This document shows, in pieces, positions 37,907-44,608 of a stretch of DNA of 64,000 bases. The position numbers and the translations under genes were made by a program. Each line of letters begins with the position of its first letter. Within the stretch, counting starts at the first letter, position 1. Source of the DNA: Gp13-AA77 sp035946575 (GTDB taxonomy: Bacteria; Acidobacteriota; Terriglobia; UBA7540); the NCBI GenBank assembly GCA_035946575.1, contig DASYZG010000125.1, positions 52,623 to 116,622 on the forward strand, in the 5' to 3' direction. The notes under the pieces are model-generated. The model worked only from the letters and a program-made list of their open reading frames with translations. It was not told where the DNA came from and searched no databases.

Positions 37907-39634
37907 ATGAAAATCTGGCTCTTGAAATCGGTTCTGCTCTCTGTCCTGATCGCCGCATCATTCCTTGCCTGGAGCCTTCGTCGCTGGGCTCAGGAGGCAA
38001 CCGTGCCTTATGACCTTCTGATCACTCACGCTCACATCCTTGACGGCACCGGCAGTCCCTGGTTTGAGGGATCGGTGGCCGTCAAGGACGGCACGATCGC
38101 CGGGATCGGACGCCTCCCTGGCGCGACGGCGAAGCGCGTGATTGACGCCGCCGGGCTCACCGTGGCACCCGGCTTCATCGATCTACACACGCATTCCGAT
38201 TACACCCTGCTCGTGGACGGCACCGCGCAGAGCAAGATCCGCCAGGGCGTGACCACGGAAATCATCGGCGAGGCGGCCTCGGCCGGCCCCATTCTGCCGC
38301 TCGCTGCCGCGGACTTTGACAACGGCACCGCGCCGCTCACCCAGAAGGACGGCATCAAGCGCGACTGGACCACCCTTGGCGAGTATTTTGCACGGCTCGA
38401 TCGCCAGGGCATCTCGGTGAACGTTGCTTCCTACGTGGGTAGCGGCCAGGTGCGCCTGGACGTGATGGGCAACGTGAATCGTGCGCCCACGGCCGACGAA
38501 TCGCGTCAGATGGAGAAGCTGGTTGACCAGGCGATGCGCGACGGCGCCATCGGCGTTTCTTCCGGGCTGATTTACGCACCCAACATGTTCGCCAAGCCTG
38601 ACGAGTTGATCGCGCTCTCGCGCGTGGCGGCGCATTACGGCGGACTCTACGCCACCCACATTCGCGGCGAGGGTTCGAACAGCGTGCCCGCCATCGAGGA
38701 AGCCGTCTCGACCGGCGAACGCGCGGGATTGCCCGTCCACATTTTCCACTTCAAGAGCAATGGCCGGGACAACTGGGGCCGCATGCCCCGACTGATCGCG
38801 GCAATCCAGGCGGCGCGCGCCCGTGGCGTCGATGTCACGGCGGATCAGTATCCGTATCTCGCCGGCATGACGAGTCTCGAGCAGTGCCTGCCGCCCAAAT
38901 TCCTCGAAGGCACGGCCGACGACGTCGTGGCGCGGTTGCGCGATCCTAAGGCTCGCACCGAGATCCGCGAGGACATCGCTCACGGCCTGCCCGGATGGGA
39001 CAACAACGAGGTCCACGATTGCGGCGGCTGGCACGGCGTGATGCTGGCGTCCTGCAAGCTGCCGGAGGACAAGAAGTACGAAGGCCGGCGCATGGACGAG
39101 GTGGCCCGCCTGATGGGCAAGGACCCGGTGGACGCGTTCTGCGACCTGCTCATTGCCGAGCACGCCACGCCCATGGCCATCTACTTCAGCATGAGCGAAG
39201 CAGATGTAGAGCTGGCGATGAAGCAGCCCTGGGTCGGCATCGGCTCCGACGGCGCGGCCGTCAATCCCCAGATGGAATTCATGGGCCGCCCGCACCCGCG
39301 CTTCTACGGCACCTTCCCCCGCGTACTCGGCCCCTACGTGCGCGAGAAACACGTGCTCACGCTGCCCGACGCCGTCCGCAAGATGACTTCGCTCGCGGCC
39401 TCGATCACCGGCCTCACCGACCGCGGACTCCTGCGTCCCGGCATGGCGGCGGATATCGTGATCTTCGATCCCGCCACGGTGAAGGATCGGGCGACGTTCG
39501 AGGATCCCGCCGAGTATCCCGTCGGCATTCCGTACGTGATCGTGAACGGCACGGTAGTGATCGATAAAGGCGAGCACACCGGTGCCAAGCCGGGACGGGT
39601 GCTGTACGGCCGCGGGCGGAATGTCCTAAACTGA
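37907..39634 (+). CDS. Exported N-acyl-D-amino-acid deacylase (D-aminoacylase) family protein
   Basis: 575 residues. An N-terminal hydrophobic segment (LLKSVLLSVLIAASFLAWSL) exports or anchors it. Amidohydrolase barrel: YDLLITHAHILDGTGSPWFEG, GLTVAPGFIDLHTHSDYTLL (H-x-H zinc ligands), IRQGVTTEIIGEAASAGP where D-aminoacylases usually have a cysteine-containing 'GNCG.S' loop, LYATHIRGEGSNSVPAIEEAV, HIFHFKSNGRDNWG (His ligands) and GIGSDGAAVNP (metal Asp). The usual zinc-bridging Cys of classical D-aminoacylases is not seen in the GEAASAG loop, so activity may be on other N-acyl or cyclic substrates. It follows rhaB by 66 bp; a link to D-amino acids from peptidoglycan is speculative. Confidence 0.88.
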   Translation: MKIWLLKSVLLSVLIAASFLAWSLRRWAQEATVPYDLLITHAHILDGTGSPWFEGSVAVKDGTIAGIGRLPGATAKRVIDAAGLTVAPGFIDLHTHSDYTLLVDGTAQSKIRQGVTTEIIGEAASAGPILPLAAADFDNGTAPLTQKDGIKRDWTTLGEYFARLDRQGISVNVASYVGSGQVRLDVMGNVNRAPTADESRQMEKLVDQAMRDGAIGVSSGLIYAPNMFAKPDELIALSRVAAHYGGLYATHIRGEGSNSVPAIEEAVSTGERAGLPVHIFHFKSNGRDNWGRMPRLIAAIQAARARGVDVTADQYPYLAGMTSLEQCLPPKFLEGTADDVVARLRDPKARTEIREDIAHGLPGWDNNEVHDCGGWHGVMLASCKLPEDKKYEGRRMDEVARLMGKDPVDAFCDLLIAEHATPMAIYFSMSEADVELAMKQPWVGIGSDGAAVNPQMEFMGRPHPRFYGTFPRVLGPYVREKHVLTLPDAVRKMTSLAASITGLTDRGLLRPGMAADIVIFDPATVKDRATFEDPAEYPVGIPYVIVNGTVVIDKGEHTGAKPGRVLYGRGRNVLN

Positions 39635-39652
39635 CGGCATGCGTCCTCGGAT

Positions 39653-42600
39653 TTGAACCTCGCTGCTGCGGCCGAAAAATTCAGGCGCAAACTGAGAGCG
39701 AAATTCATGGGTCTGGCAGAGACTCTGCGCGCGGACTTCAGACCGGGCATCAGAGAGCGCGGCTCGCATTATTACCAGCGCGGGCTGGTCCGGATCGAGA
39801 GCGGCTCGGCGATCCACGTCGATGCGACTGTCCACGGCTCGACGAACTACGACGTTACCCTCGACCTGAAGAACGGAGCCCTCCACGCGGGGTGTGATTG
39901 CCCGTTCTTCAGCTCCGAGGGTCCCTGCAAGCATCTCTGGGCCACGATTCTCAAGGCGGAAGCCATGGGATATCTCGCTTCGGTCCCGCCCGGCCTTCAA
40001 TTGATTGAGGATCAGGGCGGCGAAGAGGACATCGCGGATGAACCTCCCGACGATCACGGAAGGTTCCGGCTGCGCGCCGCCGCCGCACCGCGAAGGTCCG
40101 AGCCGCCCATGCCCTCCTGGCGGGCTCAGATCAACGGTTTCACCCAGTCCCTGCTGGTTACGCCGCCGCCCAGCATCTGGCCGGCCAAGCGCGAAGTGGC
40201 TTACGTAGTCGACGTCCCTGCCAGCTTGAACGAGGGGACCCTGGTCCTGATCGTCGGAGCCCGCCACCGCAAGGCTAACGGGGAATGGACACGCGTCAGC
40301 GGGCTCGGGTTGAAGCTCGAGGAACTGGCCCGATTGCCCGTGGCCGAGGACCGCGAGATCGTCTCGCTCCTGGCGGGCAACATCCGCGACAGCTACTCCT
40401 ACGCGTACGGGCCGCCCGGTTATGCGAGCGCGCCGACCACTTATCGGCTCCTTTACCCCCTTTCGGTCCAGATCATCAGCCGGGCTGCACGCAGCGGCCG
40501 CTGCTATCTCCGCAGCACCATGAATTCGGATGATCTGAGCCCGCTCGCGTGGGACGACGGCGGGCCCTGGGCATTTCGATTGCAACTGCGGCCGCACGAG
40601 CCGGAAGGCTGGGAGCTGAGGGGTGTGCTCCGTCGCGGCGAGGAGTGCCTGGATCTGGCGGCGCCTGCTTTGATCCTCGAGGGCGGGTTGGTTTTCACCG
40701 CCGGCAAGGTGGCGCCGCTCGCGGAGAACGCCCAGTTTCAATGGATATTGTTCCTGCGCAAACAGGGCGTGATCGTCGCGCCCGACAAGGACCGCGACAG
40801 GCTGCTGGAAACGCTCCTCAATTCGCCCGGTTTGCCGCCCCTCGAGGTTCCTGAGCAGCTGCGCTTCGAAGAGGTCACGGTTCCGCCCCGGCCGCAGCTC
40901 CGCGTCAGGGCCGGAAGCTCGTACGATGAAAGACGGCTGATGGCCGAGCTTTCGTTCGACTACGGCGGCAGGCTCATCTCGGCCCAGCATAAAGCCGGTG
41001 GCTTGTACGACTCCGTAAAGCGCCGCCTTCTGCATCGCGATCCCGCCGCGGAAGAGGCCGCCCGGGAGCTCCTAAACAGCCTCGGTCTGCGCTTCCGCCC
41101 CTGGAACTACATGGACCTGAAATCGCATTGGGAGCTGACGGCCAGCAAGCTGCCGCGCGTTACGCGGACCCTCGTTGAAGCCGGCTGGCACGTGGAAGCC
41201 GATGGCAAGCTCTTCCGCCGCCCAGGCGGATTCCGCCTTGAAATCGCGACCGGCGTGGATTGGTTCGAACTGCACGGCGTCGCCGAGTACGGTGACACGC
41301 AGGCGAAACTCCCCGAGCTGCTGGCGGCCTTGCGGCGCGGTGACGGTGTGGTGCGTCTGGGTGACGGCAGTTACGGCATGCTGCCCGAAGAGTGGCTGCA
41401 GAAGATCGGGATGTTGGCAGGCCTCGGCGCCCATGCCGGCGACCACATCCGCTTCCGCCGCAGCCAGGCCGGCTTCCTCGACGCGCTCCTCGCGGCCGCG
41501 CCCGAAGCAACCTGCGACGAGACTTTCAATCATGTTCGCCAGGAATTGCGCGATTTTCAGGGCGTGGAGGCCGCAGCGCAGCCGCCCGGCTTTGCGGGCC
41601 AGTTGCGTGGTTACCAGCGCGAGGGTCTGGGCTGGATGGAGTTCCTGCGCCGGTTCTCCTTTGGCGGCTGCCTCGCCGACGATATGGGCGTCGGCAAGAC
41701 CGCCCAGGTGCTGGCGCTTCTCGAAGCGCGGCGCGCGCTCCGCGCCGCCGGCGAGCGAATCGCGCCCTCGCTGGTCGTCGTCCCCCGCTCCCTCGTCTTC
41801 AACTGGAAGGAAGAGGCCGCTCGCTTCACGCCGCAACTGCGCGTGCTCGATTACACCGGCGTCGGGCGCAACGGCGACGATTTCGCTGCCTACGACCTGG
41901 TGCTGAGCACTTACGGCACTCTGCGCCGGGACGCCGCGCGCTTGAAAGACGTGGACTTCGATTACGTCATTCTGGACGAAGCTCAGGCCATCAAGAACAG
42001 CGCTACGGCATCGGCGAAGGCCGCCCGGCTGCTGCGCGGCGCGCATCGCCTGGCGCTCAGCGGCACGCCGGTGGAGAACCATCTGGGCGAACTCTGGTCG
42101 CTGTTCGAGTTCCTCAACCCCGGCATGCTGGGCGCGGCGAGCGTCTTCAAGCTGGCGGGCACGGCGGCACGCACGCCTGACGACGACACCCGGCGCCTGC
42201 TGGCTCACGCCTTGCGACCGTTCATTCTGCGCCGGACCAAGCAGCAGGTGGCGCGTGAACTTCCCGAAAAGACCGAGCAGACCCTGCATTGCGAGTTGAA
42301 GCCCGAGCAGCGTGCGCTCTACAACGAACTGCGCGAGCATTATCGCCGTGCCCTGTTGAAGAAGATTGAGGCCGAAGGCCTGGCAAAGTCCAAGATCCAG
42401 GTGCTCGAAGCCTTGCTGCGCCTACGCCAGGCCGCCTGTCACCCGGGTCTGCTCGATCCGAAGCGCCGCGGCGAGCCCAGCGCGAAACTCGAAAGCCTGC
42501 TGGCGCAACTGAGCGAGGTAATCGACGAGGGCCATAAGGCGCTGGTCTTCTCTCAGTTCACCAGCCTCCTCGCCATCGTCCGCGATCGGCTGGACAGCAA

Positions 42601-42985
42601 CCAGGTCGTGTACGAGTACCTGGACGGCGCCACTCGCGACCGCCAGGCGCGCGTGGAGCGCTTCCAGAATGATCCGGACTGCCGCCTTTTCCTGATCAGC
42701 CTGAAGGCGGGCGGCCTCGGCCTGAATCTCACGGCGGCGGAGTACGTGTTTCTGCTCGATCCCTGGTGGAACCCTGCCGTCGAGGCGCAGGCCACGGACC
42801 GCGCCCACCGCATCGGCCAGACGCACCAGGTGTTCGCCTACCGGCTGATCGCGCGCGACACCGTCGAGGAGAAGGTCCTCGAGCTGCAGAAGACGAAGCG
42901 TGACCTCGCCGATGCCATCATCGGCGCTGACAACAGCCTGATCCGCGATTTGAAGCGCGAGGATCTGGAGCTTCTGCTGTCGTAA
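39653..42985 (+). CDS. SWIM zinc-finger SNF2-family helicase/ATPase
   Basis: 1110 residues from TTG 39653, or 1092 from ATG 39707, which fits better with other SWIM/SNF2 starts. A SWIM zinc finger (C-x-C...C-x-H) is visible as CDCPFFSSEGPCKHLW at about residues 83-98. A long middle region (100-640) is poorly conserved. The SNF2 ATPase core starts near 650 with LRGYQREGLGWMEFL, motif I DDMGVGKTAQVLAL (the usual DEMGLGKT with two changes), motif Ia VVVPRSLVFNW, motif II VILDEAQAIKNS, motif III LALSGTPVENHLGELWSL, LKAGGLGLNLTAAEYVFLLDPWWNP and the arginine-finger motif ATDRAHRIGQ. Translocates on DNA, with a role in repair or remodelling. It begins 18 bp after the D-aminoacylase stop. Confidence 0.93.
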   Translation: MNLAAAAEKFRRKLRAKFMGLAETLRADFRPGIRERGSHYYQRGLVRIESGSAIHVDATVHGSTNYDVTLDLKNGALHAGCDCPFFSSEGPCKHLWATILKAEAMGYLASVPPGLQLIEDQGGEEDIADEPPDDHGRFRLRAAAAPRRSEPPMPSWRAQINGFTQSLLVTPPPSIWPAKREVAYVVDVPASLNEGTLVLIVGARHRKANGEWTRVSGLGLKLEELARLPVAEDREIVSLLAGNIRDSYSYAYGPPGYASAPTTYRLLYPLSVQIISRAARSGRCYLRSTMNSDDLSPLAWDDGGPWAFRLQLRPHEPEGWELRGVLRRGEECLDLAAPALILEGGLVFTAGKVAPLAENAQFQWILFLRKQGVIVAPDKDRDRLLETLLNSPGLPPLEVPEQLRFEEVTVPPRPQLRVRAGSSYDERRLMAELSFDYGGRLISAQHKAGGLYDSVKRRLLHRDPAAEEAARELLNSLGLRFRPWNYMDLKSHWELTASKLPRVTRTLVEAGWHVEADGKLFRRPGGFRLEIATGVDWFELHGVAEYGDTQAKLPELLAALRRGDGVVRLGDGSYGMLPEEWLQKIGMLAGLGAHAGDHIRFRRSQAGFLDALLAAAPEATCDETFNHVRQELRDFQGVEAAAQPPGFAGQLRGYQREGLGWMEFLRRFSFGGCLADDMGVGKTAQVLALLEARRALRAAGERIAPSLVVVPRSLVFNWKEEAARFTPQLRVLDYTGVGRNGDDFAAYDLVLSTYGTLRRDAARLKDVDFDYVILDEAQAIKNSATASAKAARLLRGAHRLALSGTPVENHLGELWSLFEFLNPGMLGAASVFKLAGTAARTPDDDTRRLLAHALRPFILRRTKQQVARELPEKTEQTLHCELKPEQRALYNELREHYRRALLKKIEAEGLAKSKIQVLEALLRLRQAACHPGLLDPKRRGEPSAKLESLLAQLSEVIDEGHKALVFSQFTSLLAIVRDRLDSNQVVYEYLDGATRDRQARVERFQNDPDCRLFLISLKAGGLGLNLTAAEYVFLLDPWWNPAVEAQATDRAHRIGQTHQVFAYRLIARDTVEEKVLELQKTKRDLADAIIGADNSLIRDLKREDLELLLS

Positions 42986-43026
42986 GATGACGGTACGAGA
43001 TATCGGCCGCCCCTGTCACTTCGTGT

Positions 43027-43254
43027 GCTGTCTCGCGCGTGCGCGTGGCGGCCTTTTCGCGAATGGTTCGGTTTACCGCACCGGCGTTGGTCGACGGCTC
43101 GGTGGGACTTGTGTGGGCCCCTCGTGGACGTCTGCTGCGGGCGCTGAAACTCGGGTTCGCGAATGGCCGGATCGCCCGGGTCGAGATCGTTGCCGATCCT
43201 GAGCACCTTCGCGAACTCGAACTGGGCGTCCTCAGCAGTTCTTCCGCCCGATAG
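43027..43254 (+). pseudogene. C-terminal fragment of an ECF41-type sigma factor
   Basis: The frame ending at 43254 reads FTAPALVDGSVGLVWAPRGR, then RALKLGFANGRIARVEIVAD and PEHLRELELGVL. This is the SnoaL-like C-terminal extension of ECF41 sigma factors (...NG..G.V....G.....F....G.I..I....DPE.L..L.L). Nothing upstream in any frame resembles the sigma2/sigma4 regions, because the SNF2 gene ends at 42985. About 65-75 residues survive, probably a truncated relic. Confidence 0.6.
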
Positions 43255-43332
43255 CGGCACCTTGCCAGCATTGGGTGAGTTTGACTCGGAACGCCGCTCG
43301 CCAATTCGTCAATCCCGTCCTCGCTCCGCGTC

Positions 43333-43352
43333 ATTCCCGCGCCAGCGGGAAT
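43333..43352. repeat. ATTCCC-n8-GGGAAT hairpin, copy 2 (dRS3-like)
   Basis: ATTCCCGC-GCCA-GCGGGAAT, flanked by CGTC and CCAG, at the 3' edge of the GIY-YIG pseudogene. Orientation is inverted relative to the copy at 43675, so the two bracket that pseudogene. Confidence 0.65.
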
Positions 43353-43357
43353 CCAGA

Positions 43358-43654
43358 TCATGACATCCCCATAAGCGTCTTCGACAAGTCCTCCCGATCC
43401 GGATTACTGACTCGATCAGTGCGAGCTTCCACGCACGATTCCGCTTCTTCAGGCGCTTCTCCCTCAGAATCGCCTCCCGGGGCGGCGCGAAGGGTTCGCA
43501 GTAGACCAGCCGATGGACGTTGTATTTTTTCGTGAAGCCCTCCACCACGCCCTGCTTGTGTACCCACACGGCGAGCAAGGTTGTTGGTCACCCCGACGTA
43601 AAGCGTTCCGTTTCGCTTGCGGGCTAGAATGCAGGCGTGATATTGGCGGCTCAC
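43358..43654 (-). pseudogene. GIY-YIG endonuclease-like gene broken by two frameshifts
   Basis: The minus strand starts at GTG 43654 with SRQYHACILARKRNGTLYVG then VTNNLARRV, the GIY-YIG N-terminus (here Y...GTLYVGVTNNL..R). Frame is then lost and continues in another frame with WVHKQGVVEGFTKKYNVHRL, VYCEPF and LREKRLKKRNRAWKLALIES. The last part (SNPDREDLSKTL) lies again in the first frame. All expected blocks of the short 'UPF0213/YhbQ-like' family are in order, so two indels explain the break. Function lost unless these are sequencing errors. Confidence 0.8.
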
Positions 43655-43674
43655 AACGCGTTATCATTAACTGG

Positions 43675-43694
43675 ATTCCCGCTTGCACGGGAAT
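43675..43694. repeat. ATTCCC-n8-GGGAAT hairpin, copy 3 (dRS3-like)
   Basis: ATTCCCG-CTTGCA-CGGGAAT in GGATTCCC..GGGAATGACGG context, same as the copies at 31768 and (inverted) 43333. It lies 21 bp upstream of the GIY-YIG pseudogene start. Confidence 0.65.
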
Positions 43695-43844
43695 GACGGA
43701 ATCGAACTGGGTGGAGCAGAACCGAGTTTCCGCGAGAATGTGGGGCGGTCGCAAACCAAGGGGGTCAGCGCTTTGAGCGGCTCACTGCTTAGTCGGCGAA
43801 ACTCCAAATCCAGCTAACCTGCTGAAAGCAAAGCAAAAATAAAC

Positions 43845-43886
43845 TCTCTCAATTTTCTCAATTTTCTCACTTTTCTCCATTGTCCC
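43845..43886 (-). repeat. 9-bp tandem repeat with GGGACAATGG lead, copy 2 (inverted)
   Basis: Reverse complement of the 30217-30259 element: units TTCTCAATT / TTCTCACTT repeated, ending in CCATTGTCCC. About four units. Confidence 0.7.
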
Positions 43887-43978
43887 AAATTTCGGGAGGA
43901 CAATATCAATGTCGGCCCTCGCGGCCGACGGTTTTGCAAAAGGAGGAGCGCGGGGGAAGTCGATTTTGCGCAAAACAA

Positions 43979-44094
43979 AGCCATCATGTTGCTGAAAACA
44001 AACAACATACTGTTTTTCATAGGATTCGAAAGCCATCAGGTGATTGAAAACAAATCGGTTAAGGCTTAAAAGCCATCAGGTTGTTGAAGGGCAG
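43979..44094 (+). repeat. Three ~24-bp direct repeats (AGCCATCAGG...)
   Basis: AGCCATCATGTTGCTGAAAA (43979), AGCCATCAGGTGATTGAAAA (44031) and AGCCATCAGGTTGTTGAAGG (44071). Spacings of 52 and 40 bp are unequal and the copies are not identical. Not CRISPR-like; no known element recognised. Confidence 0.55.
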
Positions 44095-44608
44095 CGGTTT
44101 AACCAATTTTTTGACGGGCAAAAAATCGATGCCATCGACGAAAAAGGGCACAAATCGGCTATTTGGGCGGGTCGTTCGCCCCGCTGCGTCCGGGTACCTC
44201 GAACCCGGGCCGGACGCCGGAGGCTTCTGATGCTGCGGAGTTCATGGAATGCCTTCGCTGCGCTCTGGATGACAGCGAACGGGCTCGTGATCACAGCGGC
44301 GCCGCTCGGCAAGCGCCAGGCGAGCAATTGCGCCGGAAAAGGTCAGACTGAAAGCCGGGTGATGTGCTTTGTAATCATAGGGAAAGCCGATGAGAATGAG
44401 GAGCCGATTCCAGATTGGTACGAGCATCGTCAATACCGGGCTTTCTGGTCCGAAGTCGGGATTCTACTCGTTGACTTTTACCGGTTTCGAGCCAATAATT
44501 GGACGTAATTTCAATTTGCGGGCGGCGCACCCGGGCGTGGGGAGAGAAGGGTGCTACCCCGGCGGTCAAAGTTCATCAGCTCAAGCTCACAACCCGCGAG
44601 GTCCTCGA
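44095..44608. other. Gene-free spacer before the E1 gene
   Basis: About 510 bp. On the minus strand a short run reads CHPERSEGIP (about 44240-44270), a translation often seen from a widespread intergenic repeat. An open frame in phase with the downstream E1 gene extends left to 44390 but its codons show no E1 similarity before 44609. AT content is locally raised at 44350-44520. Confidence 0.4.

Noticed and set aside
43979..44094. Three direct repeats considered as a CRISPR array
   Set aside because: Repeats are imperfect, spacing is 52 and 40 bp, only three units exist and no cas gene is near.
42987..44608. Possible insertion sequence in the 1.6-kb gene-poor stretch
   Set aside because: No transposase-like frame or terminal inverted repeats with target duplication; only small repeats and pseudogene pieces.
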